Source of the DNA: CAZQVN01 sp964596775
GTDB taxonomy: Bacteria > Eisenbacteria > RBG-16-71-46 > JABDJR01 > JAWXBZ01
Direction: 5' to 3'
Length of the DNA stretch: 30,880 bases
NCBI GenBank assembly: GCA_964596775.1
Contig: CAZQVN010000043.1
Span: forward strand, 1 to 30,880
How positions within the stretch are numbered: position 1 is the stretch's first letter; each line of letters begins with the position of its first letter. The position numbers and the translations under genes are program-made. Positions 1-8,115 of this stretch are shown here, in pieces. The notes below the pieces were generated by a model, which saw only the letters and a program-made list of their open reading frames with translations, searched no databases and was not told the origin of the DNA.

Positions 1-319
1 CGTCCAGGGTCACCCGGAGGAAGCCGCCCCCCCGCTTCAGGGCGTTCCGGCGCCGGGCATGTTCGACAAGGATCCGCCGCATCACCAGACCGCTGAGCGC
101 CAGGAAATGCTCGCGGTTGTTGACGGACAGCGCGGAATCCTTCCGCAGCCGGAGAAAAACCTCGTGGACGAGCTCCGTGGGGCGGAGCGAGTGGTTCTCC
201 TTTTCCTTCCGGAGCCGCCGGCCGGCCAGGGCGCGGAGATCCTGATACACGACCGGAAAGTAGGCATCCGCCGGACCGCCCGGAAGCAGCTCTTCCGGGG
301 GAAGGGCTTCCTCGTTCAT
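1..319 (-). CDS. ECF-type RNA polymerase sigma factor (partial, C-terminus outside window)
   Basis: Only the N-terminal 106 residues are present; the gene runs off the left edge. The protein contains a region-2-like stretch with LRALAGRRLRKE, then SLRPTELVHEVFLRL, HFLALSGLVMRRILVEHARRR and a Gly-rich turn (KRGGGF). This order is typical of the ECF sigma factors annotated as the TIGR02999 family, which direct RNA polymerase to a small regulon. Two ATGs are possible (325 and 319). The one at 319 is preferred because GGGAG lies 6 nt upstream, whereas it abuts the 325 ATG. It lies 99 bp downstream of the CsgG-like gene on the same strand, with a possible promoter of its own in the gap. No anti-sigma gene is visible in the window. 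The family call is from recognised motifs; the target regulon is unknown. Confidence 0.85.
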   Translation of the reverse strand, partial: MNEEALPPEELLPGGPADAYFPVVYQDLRALAGRRLRKEKENHSLRPTELVHEVFLRLRKDSALSVNNREHFLALSGLVMRRILVEHARRRNALKRGGGFLRVTLD

Positions 320-382
320 CGGCATCTCCCACGGAGTCTGAGTGTGCGCAGCGGCGCGGACATCGGGTTCGGTTCCGGAACT

Positions 383-412
383 ATTGTCCACCAGGGAGCG
401 GGCGGGTGGCAA
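383..412 (-). promoter_or_regulatory. possible sigma70-type promoter for the ECF sigma gene
   Basis: On the minus strand a -35-like TTGCCA (407-412, 5 of 6 consensus) is followed after 18 bp by GACAAT (383-388, 4 of 6). This places a start near 376 and a leader of about 57 nt before the ATG at 319. It would let the sigma factor be expressed separately from the upstream CsgG-like gene. Based on consensus matching only. Confidence 0.35.
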
Positions 413-418
413 GCGCCC

Positions 419-1552
419 CTACTTCACCAGCCTCACCACATCCCCCGTCTTCACGCCCTCTCCCCCGCTCGCGATCTCGCACGTGGAGAATTTTTCCTTC
501 ACGTCCACCACCTTGATCGTGCCGATTTCCGACGTGTCGAAACCGAGGCTTTCCCCCGTCTCCGGATCCTTGATCTCCATCCCCTTGGCGAGGATCGTGA
601 GCGTCTGGCCGACGGACAGCCCCACGTTCGAGCCGCCGTTGATCATCACTTTCTTGCCGGACACGCTGGCCACGGCGCCTTCCCACGGAGCCTGCTCGAT
701 TTCATCGGCCACGTAGTAGGCCACCTTGTTGGCACAGGCCTGCATGGCGTCGGAAATGGCCGCGCCCTTCTTGGAGTCGCTCTTGACGCCGGCGCCACCG
801 ACGAGCTTGCTCCCCAGCCCCAGGGCTCCGCCACCCACGGACAGGCCCGAGCTCTTGGCGGTGCCGTCCACGGTCATGTCGCTCACGATCTCGCCCGTTT
901 CGGCCTGGATGATCCGCACGTTCAGCCGGCAGAACGCGACCTTCCCCGACACGCCCACGCTACCCACGCCGAGCGCGCTCCGCGACAGCACGCCCGCCGC
1001 CGCCTGGATGTCCTTCGAGTCCTTCTCGGGGTTCAGCTCGATAATCGTCGCCTTGACGATGAACTCGCTCCCCTTGATCTTGCCGATCTCGGCGGAGGTC
1101 TTTTTGTCCACCCGCCCCGAGGCGCCGAAATCCTGCTCCTCGAGCAGGTCGTCCTTGGCGGTGGTCCGCTCCAGCATCGTGAACCGGTTCGTGGCCCCGA
1201 GCGCCTGGCGGACGATGTCCTCGATGTGGCTGAACGGGTTCGTGGTCTGACCGCGCACGTCGGCGATCACCCGGGCCCACTCGCTGGAACTGCTCGTTCC
1301 CGTTTTCACTTCCGACAGGACGACACCCATCCGGGGCTTCATGCCGGTGTAATCCGTGTAGCGGACCGTCAGCCACTCCTTGTCGTCCAGCTCCGAGGCT
1401 TTTTCCGGAAACGGCTTCGTCTTGCCCTCCTTCTCCTCCAGGTACGGCTTCCACTCCTCGGCCCCGGTGGACACCGCGGAACCTGCCACCAGGAAAAGGA
1501 ACGCCAGGCTCAGAAAGATTCGGGATAACGGAAAACTCCGATAAAAAGGCAT
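419..1552 (-). CDS. CsgG/HfaB-family secreted protein
   Basis: A 377-residue protein with an N-terminal signal peptide (hydrophobic IFLSLAFLFLVAGSAV, residues about 11-26). A CsgG-like domain covers roughly 45-265: an RYTDYTGMKP start, then SHIEDIVRQALGATNRFTMLER, GSEFIVKATIIEL, a long Gly/Ala-rich segment and CANKVAYYVADEIE. A C-terminal FlgT-C-like domain (about 270-377) contains GGSNVGLSVGQ and GVKTGDVVRLVK. Unlike E. coli CsgG there is no lipobox cysteine, so it is probably not a lipoprotein. CsgG itself forms the outer-membrane curli export pore; relatives with this C-terminal domain are common outside curli systems, and no curli genes are nearby. The ATG at 1552 has AGGAGG 7 nt upstream; a GTG six bases earlier lacks this spacing. 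It lies between the lamin-tail protein and the ECF sigma gene, all on the same strand. Confidence 0.8.
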   Translation of the reverse strand: MPFYRSFPLSRIFLSLAFLFLVAGSAVSTGAEEWKPYLEEKEGKTKPFPEKASELDDKEWLTVRYTDYTGMKPRMGVVLSEVKTGTSSSSEWARVIADVRGQTTNPFSHIEDIVRQALGATNRFTMLERTTAKDDLLEEQDFGASGRVDKKTSAEIGKIKGSEFIVKATIIELNPEKDSKDIQAAAGVLSRSALGVGSVGVSGKVAFCRLNVRIIQAETGEIVSDMTVDGTAKSSGLSVGGGALGLGSKLVGGAGVKSDSKKGAAISDAMQACANKVAYYVADEIEQAPWEGAVASVSGKKVMINGGSNVGLSVGQTLTILAKGMEIKDPETGESLGFDTSEIGTIKVVDVKEKFSTCEIASGGEGVKTGDVVRLVK

Positions 1553-1851
1553 GAACACCCCTCCTGCCGGGAGAATCGTCGCAAATAACTGTTCGGTATG
1601 AACTGAATCAACGTTCTTTTAACAGAATCCGGCCTGCAGCGTCCGCAAAATCAGGTCGTTGTCGAAAAATGGTCCGGTTTCGGTGCGAAAACGCGCTTAT
1701 AGGATTGAATGGGCTGTCCCGAGGGCGTTGCACTCTGAAGGAAAATGTTCGCCGGGGCTTTGAGAGGGGCCTGGGTGAACAGGATGCCGGTCGAACCCGA
1801 CGCATGGCCGCCGGGGTTTGACCGGCACAGTTTTTTGCGCCGGAACGGCTC
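1553..1851. other. intergenic region without a clear gene
   Basis: About 299 bp between the lamin-tail protein and the CsgG-like gene. The part at 1575-1700 is clearly richer in A and T than the surroundings, as expected for a promoter region of the CsgG-like gene, but only weak consensus boxes are visible (TTGATT followed 17 bp later by TTATTT on the minus strand). A short open frame at 1608-1805 (minus) has no ribosome binding site and looks non-coding. Confidence 0.5.
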
Positions 1852-3282
1852 CTACCGGCTGAGCGTCATCTTGCGCGAAACGGATCCCTGCTCGGTCTGG
1901 ACCATGTAGAAGTAATGACCCGAGGGCAACGGACGCCCCAGGTCGTCGCGACCGTCCCAGAAGACGTTGCGCGAGCCGGACAGCGGGGTCGGTCCGACCA
2001 GGTGGCGCACCGCACGGCCCGACACATCGTGCACGATCACCTCGAGGCGCTGCACGGGCTGGACGGCCCGGAGTTCGATGCGGGTCGACGCCACGAACGG
2101 GTTGGGATGGTTCTGCCCGACCACGATGATCGACGGACCGTTGATCGGCACGCCCGAGATGGTGCAGACGTTCTGGCTTCCGAACGTGGGGGCGTCGGCA
2201 CAGTAATCGCCGGGATCGTTTCCCGAGCCGGTTCCGGACCACTGAATGGACATCCCCTCCGAAAAGACGGCCGGAAAGAACTGCCCCGACGTCCACTGCC
2301 CCGCCGCTTCGGCCACGGACTCGTAGAACCGCCCTGCGTTTCCCCACTGGAAGTAGTCGATCATGTTGGCGGGATCCCAGAAGTCGTCGCCGTTGCGGTA
2401 GAGTGCAAAGGAATCCTCGAACTGGAGATCCGGAAACGGCGTGCCCGTGTAGAACTGACTGTCAGAGCTGGTGCCGCTCTTGTTCAGGTGAATCACCAGA
2501 AATCCGCCGGCCGGGAGAATCGTCGGAACGGACACCTCGCAGGAAGTCGAGTCGACGCACAGGTTCAATCCCAGCGCGTTCACCGGGTTCGGCCCCGAGT
2601 TCCGCAGCTCGACGCGGGTTTCCCCCTCGTTGGGACCGACCGGATCCACAAGCACCTCGTTGATACGCAGGTCCGTCAGCGGTCCGAAGACGGGAGCGCC
2701 GCAGGCGTTGGCGGCGCCGATCGTCGGCGCCTCGTTGCAATACTGGCTGATGGTGTGCGGCAGAACCTGCGTGCCGCTCCAGGCCACGCTCTCCCCTTCC
2801 GCCCCGAGCGGCACGAACGTTCCGGCCACCCAGAGACCCGCCGCAACGGCCGTGTTCTCGCGCGGCTTGCCTCCCCCGCCGAACTGGACGAAATCCTCCA
2901 TGTTGGCCGCCACGGAAAAACCGCTGAACGTGTGATAGAGGCTGATGCCGTCGCCGGCCGCGTTGATGTTGACGTACGGACCCGTGTACATCTCCGTTGG
3001 GGTATTCGATCCGCTCTTGTTGACGTGAATGATGTACAGGCCACCCTGGGGAATCGTGGCGCCGGCGGGAAACCGCTTGTAGTTGAGCTGAATGCAGATG
3101 CTCCAGTTGGACAGGTCCACCGAGGCGGGACCCTTGTTGATCAGCTCGATCTTCTGGTTTCCGGCGTCGGTGCCGACCGGGTTGTACAGGACCTCGTTGA
3201 TGAAAACGCCGGCCGCATTGTTCGCCCGGGCGGTTCCGGCCATGAGCCCTATGGCAATCGCGCACAGTAGCACTGTTCTCAT
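1852..3282 (-). CDS. secreted protein with two lamin-tail domains and a FlgD-like/sorting-type C-terminus
   Basis: A 476-residue protein with a signal peptide (residues 1-20, ending TARA). Two homologous blocks of about 165 residues follow, at roughly 25-190 and 204-365. Each starts with INEVLxxPVG and carries IHxNKSG, an (S)xxWSGT segment and a C-terminal YCxxAPT...C motif. These are lamin-tail (LTD) beta-sandwich domains, which in bacteria occur in secreted nucleases and surface proteins. Residues about 390-476 form a beta-rich module with NHPNPF, VIVHDVSGRAVRHL, VFWDGRDDLGRPLPSGHYFY and a basic end. This resembles the FlgD-Ig or T9SS-type C-terminal sorting domain of FCB-group bacteria. 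No catalytic domain is seen, so adhesion or matrix binding is a guess. The ATG has GGAGG 10 nt upstream, and nadE ends 49 bp upstream on the same strand. Confidence 0.85.
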   Translation of the reverse strand: MRTVLLCAIAIGLMAGTARANNAAGVFINEVLYNPVGTDAGNQKIELINKGPASVDLSNWSICIQLNYKRFPAGATIPQGGLYIIHVNKSGSNTPTEMYTGPYVNINAAGDGISLYHTFSGFSVAANMEDFVQFGGGGKPRENTAVAAGLWVAGTFVPLGAEGESVAWSGTQVLPHTISQYCNEAPTIGAANACGAPVFGPLTDLRINEVLVDPVGPNEGETRVELRNSGPNPVNALGLNLCVDSTSCEVSVPTILPAGGFLVIHLNKSGTSSDSQFYTGTPFPDLQFEDSFALYRNGDDFWDPANMIDYFQWGNAGRFYESVAEAAGQWTSGQFFPAVFSEGMSIQWSGTGSGNDPGDYCADAPTFGSQNVCTISGVPINGPSIIVVGQNHPNPFVASTRIELRAVQPVQRLEVIVHDVSGRAVRHLVGPTPLSGSRNVFWDGRDDLGRPLPSGHYFYMVQTEQGSVSRKMTLSR

Positions 3283-3331
3283 GGTGGACTAACCTCCGGC
3301 TCTCTAGATGTCAGGCGGCCTTGCTGATCGA

Positions 3332-4996
3332 TCAAATCCAGGGCGCTTTTCGCGCTATCGGGTATCTGCGCCCCATTCCAAAAGCCTTCCAGGACACTCG
3401 AAGCCCCGGTGCGGCCTGCTGTCTCTTGTACTCGTTCTGCTCGACCCTGCGGACCACGTCGCGAACGACTTCGGGATCGTGACCCCGCTCGACGATCGTG
3501 TCCGGGTCCTGATTCTCGTCGATGTACAGCCGCAGGACGGCGTCGAGCGTTTCGTACGGCGGCAGCGTGTCCTGATCCGTCTGGCTGTGCCGCAGTTCCG
3601 CGGAAGGAGGACGGTCGATCGTGCCCCGCGGCACCCTCTCCGCCGCGCCGTTCAGGTGCTCGGCGAGTCGGTACACCTCGGTCTTGTACAGGTCCGAAAT
3701 CACGCTCAGGCCTCCGCTCATGTCGCCGTAGAGCGTGCAGTACCCGACCGCCAGCTCCGACTTGTTTCCGGTGGCCAGCACGAGATGGCCGAACCGGTTG
3801 GACAACGCCATCAGCACGTTGCCGCGGATCCGGGCCTGGATGTTCTCCTCCGTGGTGTTTCCCGGAAGCCCCTCGAGCCCCTCCTCCAGGTGCTCCAGGT
3901 ACGACGCGAAGATCGCGTCGATGGAGATCTCCTTGAAGTGGATCCCGGTGTTGCGGGCCAGGGCCCGCGCTTCGCTGCGACTGAGGTCGCTGGAGAAACG
4001 GGTCGGCATGTACACGGCCAGCACGTTGTCCGGACCAAGGGCGTCCGCCGCGATGACGGCGGTGACGGCACTGTCGATCCCGCCCGACAGGCCGAGGACG
4101 ACCTTGCGGAATCCGCACTTGGCGGCGTAGTCGCGAAGCCCGAGCACCAGTGCCCGGTGGACGCCTTCCATCTCCTCGAGGCCCAGGCGCTCCGCTTCCT
4201 GCGTTCCCGGGGACGACACGGCCCCGTTGCCGACATCGACGACGACGAGATCCTCCTCGAACGGCGCGCCGACGGCGAGCACCGAACCGTCCGCCCCCAC
4301 GGCCAGGCTCCGGCCGTCGAAGACGAGGCTGTCGTTTCCGCCGACAAGGTTGACCTGGATCACCGGCATCCCGTGATCCTGGGCCACCTGCTTGAGGATC
4401 GTGCTGCGCAGGCGTCCCTTCCCCCAGGAATAGGGCGACGCCGATATGTTGACGAGCAGCCGGCACCCTTCGTCGGAAAGCACCCGGATCGGGTTGTTGC
4501 GGTAACGCCGCCCGGTCCAGAACTCCTTGTCGTTCCAGATGTCTTCGCAGATCGTCACGCCGATGGATTCGTTGCGCCAGCCGCACGGGGATATCCCGGA
4601 CGCGGACTCGAAGTAGCGTTCCTCGTCGAAGACATCGTAGTTGGGAAGGAGCGTTTTCCGGTGTGTCGAGATCAGCTGACCCTCCGAAAGAACCCAGGCC
4701 TCGTTGTACAGCGGCTTGCCGTCCCCCGTGTTCGGACTGATGCCTCCGATCACGACGGCCATCGAACCGAACTCGCGGGTGGCCTCGATGATCCGGGCGC
4801 GCGCCGCGAGACAACTTTCCACGAAGCCGCTGCGTTCGAGGAGATCCCGCGGCGGATATCCGGTGAGCGTCATCTCGGGGAAAATGGCGATTTCGGCGCC
4901 ACGATCGCGAGCCCGCCGGCTGTATTCGATGATTCGATTTCCGTTGCCCTCAAAGTCACCGATGGTGGTATTGATCTGGCAGAGAGCAACGCGCAC
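3332..4996 (-). CDS. nadE: glutamine-dependent NAD+ synthetase
   Basis: A 554-residue two-domain enzyme that amidates deamido-NAD to NAD+ using glutamine and ATP, the last step of NAD synthesis. The N-terminal nitrilase-type glutaminase domain (1-260) has the Glu-Lys-Cys triad at E41 (IFPEMTLTGYPP), K114 (HRKTLLPNYDVF) and C150 (GVTICEDIWND). The C-terminal synthetase domain carries the PP-loop SGGIDS at 304-309 and a TGNKSE motif. The length fits the two-domain bacterial class. The start is a GTG at 4996: GGAGG lies 4 nt upstream and translation begins exactly at the family's VRVALCQINTTIGD. The open frame continues upstream, but that sequence is not homologous. It diverges from fabI and is followed after 49 bp by the lamin-tail gene. 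Confidence 0.97.
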   Translation of the reverse strand: MRVALCQINTTIGDFEGNGNRIIEYSRRARDRGAEIAIFPEMTLTGYPPRDLLERSGFVESCLAARARIIEATREFGSMAVVIGGISPNTGDGKPLYNEAWVLSEGQLISTHRKTLLPNYDVFDEERYFESASGISPCGWRNESIGVTICEDIWNDKEFWTGRRYRNNPIRVLSDEGCRLLVNISASPYSWGKGRLRSTILKQVAQDHGMPVIQVNLVGGNDSLVFDGRSLAVGADGSVLAVGAPFEEDLVVVDVGNGAVSSPGTQEAERLGLEEMEGVHRALVLGLRDYAAKCGFRKVVLGLSGGIDSAVTAVIAADALGPDNVLAVYMPTRFSSDLSRSEARALARNTGIHFKEISIDAIFASYLEHLEEGLEGLPGNTTEENIQARIRGNVLMALSNRFGHLVLATGNKSELAVGYCTLYGDMSGGLSVISDLYKTEVYRLAEHLNGAAERVPRGTIDRPPSAELRHSQTDQDTLPPYETLDAVLRLYIDENQDPDTIVERGHDPEVVRDVVRRVEQNEYKRQQAAPGLRVSWKAFGMGRRYPIARKAPWI

Positions 4997-5032
4997 GAAT
5001 CCTCCGGTACGACTCAGCGACAGTGGATGACG

Positions 5033-5038
5033 ATTATA
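5033..5038 (-). promoter_or_regulatory. -10 element of a likely nadE promoter
   Basis: The minus strand carries a perfect TATAAT here, about 36 bp upstream of the nadE GTG, giving a leader of about 30 nt. The matching -35 region is AT-rich but weak (TTATTT at 17 bp spacing). The box lies in a markedly AT-rich patch (5030-5080) inside otherwise GC-rich DNA. Confidence 0.5.
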
Positions 5039-5099
5039 TCCCGTAACCCCATCTAAAATAAAGAGTAAGTTCGCCATTACCCCGGCCGGAAAGCGGGAT

Positions 5100-5128
5100 T
5101 TGACGTTCCGGGCCGGATCGGGGATATT
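5100..5128 (+). promoter_or_regulatory. likely fabI promoter
   Basis: TTGACG (5100-5105) is separated by exactly 17 bp from GATATT (5123-5128). It points to fabI and predicts a leader of about 93 nt. Together with the minus-strand box at 5033 this makes the 231-bp gap a divergent promoter region. Confidence 0.5.
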
Positions 5129-5227
5129 CCGATCTGAACGTCGGGACGGGGATCCCGAATGACGTAAACAGAAGGCCGGATTGAAGAAAGCAGCTTTGAG
5201 CGGCCGGAACCCCGAGGGGGAACAGGA

Positions 5228-6004
5228 ATGGTGACCATAGATCTGTCGGGGAAGACCGGCTTCATTTTCGGCGTGGCCAATCACCGGAGCATCGCGTGGA
5301 CGATCGCCGACCAGCTGAACAAGGCCGGGGCCCGGCTCGCTTTCACCTACCAGGGCGACCGTCTCAAGGAGGGCGTGGAAAAGCTGGCCGCCCCGCTTCC
5401 CGGTTCGCTGGTCGTCGAGTGCGACGTCCTGAACGACGCCGCGCTGGAAAGCGCGTTCGCGACCGTCGGCAAGGAATTCGGCGGGCTGGACTTCCTCGTG
5501 CACAGCGTGGCGTTTGCCCGCAAGGAGGATCTCGAGGGGGATTTCCGCAACACGAGCCGCGACGGTTTCCGCACGGCCATGGAAATCAGCGCCTACTCGC
5601 TCATCCCGATGGCCCGGCTGGCCGCGCCGCTCATGGCCGACCGGAACGGATCCATCATCGCCCTCACCTACATGGCCTCGCAGCGGGTCGTCCCGAACTA
5701 CAACGTGATGGGCGGCGCCAAGGCCGCGCTCGAGCATTCCGTGCGCCAGCTCGCCTACGAACTGGGGCCGCAGAACATCCGCGTCAACGCGATCTCCGCC
5801 GGCGCGCTCAACACGCTGTCCGCCCGCGGCATTTCCGGGTTCACCGGCATGCTCGGCAACGCGCGCGACAAGTCGCCGCTCAAGAGAAACATCACCGCCG
5901 AGGAAGTCGGCAAGGCCGGGCTGTTCCTCCTGTCGGACATGTCGAGCGGGATCACCGGCACCACGCTGTTCGTGGACGCCGGCTACAACATCATGGGCGT
6001 GTAG
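5228..6004 (+). CDS. fabI: enoyl-[acyl-carrier-protein] reductase, FabI type
   Basis: A 258-residue short-chain dehydrogenase that catalyses the last reduction of the fatty-acid elongation cycle with NAD(P)H. The cofactor site is the FabI-type GxxxxxSIAW loop (GVANHRSIAW, residues 15-24). The catalytic pair is Y158 and K165 in NYNVMGGAK, with the second FabI tyrosine at Y148 (LTY); this spacing separates FabI from FabG-like proteins. The residue equivalent to the triclosan-sensitive Gly93 of E. coli appears to be Ala95 (HSVAFA), as in many Gram-positive FabI proteins. The ATG at 5228 follows GAGGGGG with about 7 nt spacing. It converges on trxB with only 37 bp between the stop codons and no clear terminator. 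Confidence 0.97.
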   Translation: MVTIDLSGKTGFIFGVANHRSIAWTIADQLNKAGARLAFTYQGDRLKEGVEKLAAPLPGSLVVECDVLNDAALESAFATVGKEFGGLDFLVHSVAFARKEDLEGDFRNTSRDGFRTAMEISAYSLIPMARLAAPLMADRNGSIIALTYMASQRVVPNYNVMGGAKAALEHSVRQLAYELGPQNIRVNAISAGALNTLSARGISGFTGMLGNARDKSPLKRNITAEEVGKAGLFLLSDMSSGITGTTLFVDAGYNIMGV

Positions 6005-6041
6005 CGGAGCGACGTCCGCCCCGGGAACATCGGCCGGGCCG

Positions 6042-6983
6042 CTACTCGTTCTCCGCCAGCCAGCGTTCCGCCTCGAGCGCGGCCATGCACCCCGACCCCG
6101 CCGCCGTCACCGCCTGGCGGTACACCTTGTCCTGCACGTCGCCGGCGGCGAACACCCCCTCCACCGTGGTCCGCGTCGTTCCCGGCACGGTCTTCACGTA
6201 CCCGGTTTCGTCGAGTTCGAGCTGGCCGCCGAGAAAATCCGTGTTCGGCTTGTGGCCGATCGCGTAGAACAGGCCGCTGACCTCCACGTCCTTCTCGTCG
6301 CCGGTCTTCACGTTCTTCACCCGGATCGCCTCGAGGAACTGGCCGCCCCTGGCCTCGACGACTTCGCTGTCCCAGACCATCTCGATCTTCCTGTTGTCGA
6401 ACACGCGCTTCTGCATGATCTTCGACGCGCGGAGTTCGTCGCGGCGATGGATCAGCAGGACCTTCTCGCCGAATTTCGTGAGATGCGTCGACTCCTCCGC
6501 GGCGGTGTCGCCGCCGCCGATCACCGCCAGCACCTTGTTCCGGAAGATCGGCAGCGCCCCGTCGCACACGGCGCACGCGGAAATGCCCGCCTGCCAGAGA
6601 TGCTCCTCCCCCTTGATGGCCAGCCGCTTCGCCGTGGCGCCCGACGCCACGATCACCGTGGCCGCGGTCACCTCGCGCTCGTCGGTCTTCACCCGGAACG
6701 GGCGCTTCGAAAAGTCCACCTCGGTGACGGTCTCGGTGAGGATTTCGGTGCCGAAGCGCACCGACTGGGCCCGCATCCGGTTCATCAGTTCCGTGCCGTC
6801 GATCCCCTCGGGGAAACCGGGGTAGTTCTCGACGTCGGTCGTGGTGGTGAGCTGGCCGCCGGCGGCCACTCCCCCGGCCAGGAATCCCTCGAAGAGCAGC
6901 GGCTTGAGATTGGCCCGCGATGCGTAGGTGGCGGCGGTGTGGGCCGCGGGGCCCGAGCCGATGATGACGACTTTGTAATCCAT
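6042..6983 (-). CDS. trxB: thioredoxin-disulfide reductase (NADPH), eukaryote-like low-Mr type
   Basis: A 313-residue flavoenzyme that passes electrons from NADPH through FAD to thioredoxin. FAD site: GSGPAAHTAA at 9-18 and the C-terminal GVFAAGDVQDKVYRQA. Redox-active disulfide: C137-A-V-C140 in CAVCDG. NADPH site: GGGDTAAEE and HRRDELRASK. Several stretches (GSGPAAHTAATYASRANL, GGQLTTTTDVENYPGFPEG, CAVCDGALPIFRNK) read like plant and fungal NTRs rather than the common E. coli form, which has CATCDG. The ATG at 6983 has GGAG just upstream. It lies 46 bp downstream of the DUF1028 gene on the same strand, so the two may be co-transcribed. No thioredoxin gene is in the window. Confidence 0.96.
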   Translation of the reverse strand: MDYKVVIIGSGPAAHTAATYASRANLKPLLFEGFLAGGVAAGGQLTTTTDVENYPGFPEGIDGTELMNRMRAQSVRFGTEILTETVTEVDFSKRPFRVKTDEREVTAATVIVASGATAKRLAIKGEEHLWQAGISACAVCDGALPIFRNKVLAVIGGGDTAAEESTHLTKFGEKVLLIHRRDELRASKIMQKRVFDNRKIEMVWDSEVVEARGGQFLEAIRVKNVKTGDEKDVEVSGLFYAIGHKPNTDFLGGQLELDETGYVKTVPGTTRTTVEGVFAAGDVQDKVYRQAVTAAGSGCMAALEAERWLAENE

Positions 6984-7029
6984 GAAATCTCCAGAGCGTT
7001 CGGGTTGTGGAACCGTGAGCCGTCGCCGG

Positions 7030-8016
7030 TCACGATCCGGTCAGTTCCTTGAATCGGGTGTTCTCCTTGAGAGGCGCGAAATCGGAATCCGATTGCGCCC
7101 GCCTGCCGAGAGCGGCGTCCAGCTTGACGGCTTCGGCCAGCCAGCGCAACGCCTCCGCGGCGTTGCCGGCCTTCGAGTGGTAGCAGGCCAGGTGATACTG
7201 GGACTCCCCGGATTTCGGGTCGGCGGCCAGCGCCTCCGCACCCAGCCGGAACGCCCGCTCGTAATCCTTCTTCTCGCAGGCCGTGTACCCCTCGGTGATC
7301 AGCGCGTTCGGCTTCCACAGGTTATAGAGACGCCGGATCTCGACGAAAGGATTCACGGCGTCGTCGACCCGGAGGTCGCACCAGCGGTCGTTGTAGCCGC
7401 CGTACCCCCCGTCTTTCCGGACGACGAGCAGCGCGGCGGACTGCATGCCGCGGCTGTCGCCCCCCTTCGCCTGCCCGGCGTCGAGCGCGGCCAGGAGGCG
7501 GTCGCCGAGAAGCCCCGGCGTGGACTCGAACGCTTCCGCCATGGCGTCGACGACGTCGGCGCCGGTGAGGATGTTCCCCTGGCAGACGTAGTGGCGGCCG
7601 CGTCGCCCTCCGGCCCACGCGGTGCACTCCGCGCCGGTCCAGGTGGCGGCGTCGCCTCCGGCCGCGACGATCCCGACCTGGCGCTGCGCGGCGCCCGGAT
7701 CGTCCTTGAGCAGTGCGTCGAGAACGGCCTGCGGTGACAGTCCGGACTCGAGCAGCTCCAGCCCGCGCGGGCCGAACGTGGTGTTGCAGAACGCCTGCGT
7801 AGCCACCGCCCCCACGCCGGTTTTGGCCCAGGGAACGACGGAGCCGACCGTGAAGAATTTCGACTGGACGGCCACTCCGAGGTCGCCGGTGGTGGAATCC
7901 CAGGCCACGATGGAAAACGTGGCCACGGTTTCCGGAACAGGTTCCGCGCCGGCGATCGTCGGCCGGCCGGTCCACAACAGCGCCAGCGCGAGCGTGGCGA
8001 AGATGCCGCGTTTCAT
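7030..8016 (-). CDS. secreted DUF1028 (Ntn-hydrolase-like) protein with C-terminal TPR-like region
   Basis: A 328-residue protein. Residues 1-24 form a signal peptide (MKRGIFATLALALLW...IAGA). Residues about 30-235 match the DUF1028 family: TFSIVAWDSTTGDLGVAVQS, VVPWAKTGVGAVATQAF, a CQGNIL motif, AFESTPGLLGDRLLAAL and GGDSRGMQSAALLVV. The family has an Ntn-hydrolase-like fold and is poorly characterised; the substrate is unknown. Residues about 245-320 contain two TPR-like helical pairs (DYERAFRLGAEALAADP and SQYHLACYHSKAGNAAEALR), an arrangement compatible with partner binding. The ATG at 8016 has GGGAGG 7 nt upstream and is followed directly by the signal peptide. The frame is open 24 codons further upstream, but without these signals. 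Confidence 0.85.
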   Translation of the reverse strand: MKRGIFATLALALLWTGRPTIAGAEPVPETVATFSIVAWDSTTGDLGVAVQSKFFTVGSVVPWAKTGVGAVATQAFCNTTFGPRGLELLESGLSPQAVLDALLKDDPGAAQRQVGIVAAGGDAATWTGAECTAWAGGRRGRHYVCQGNILTGADVVDAMAEAFESTPGLLGDRLLAALDAGQAKGGDSRGMQSAALLVVRKDGGYGGYNDRWCDLRVDDAVNPFVEIRRLYNLWKPNALITEGYTACEKKDYERAFRLGAEALAADPKSGESQYHLACYHSKAGNAAEALRWLAEAVKLDAALGRRAQSDSDFAPLKENTRFKELTGS

Positions 8017-8115
8017 TGCAATGCCTCCCGGGATCAGTGGCCGACTGGCCGGCCCTGTTTTCCCTCGGTAACAGGTGATCACGGACATGCGCTCAATCGT
8101 GTTTCGGAAGCGCCC

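Noticed and set aside
59..1528. 489-codon open frame on the plus strand
   Set aside because: It lies antisense to the CsgG-like gene, its product is His/Arg/Pro-rich low-quality sequence with no family match, and it is a typical shadow frame of GC-rich coding DNA. The same holds for long plus-strand frames at 24253-25914 and 27131-29401.
1608..1805. 65-codon frame on the minus strand
   Set aside because: No ribosome binding site, Arg/Pro/Ser-rich composition, and it lies in the AT-rich presumed promoter region.
1809..1851. Possible stem after the lamin-tail gene (CCGGC...GCCGG)
   Set aside because: Short interrupted stem without a T tract; not convincing as a terminator.
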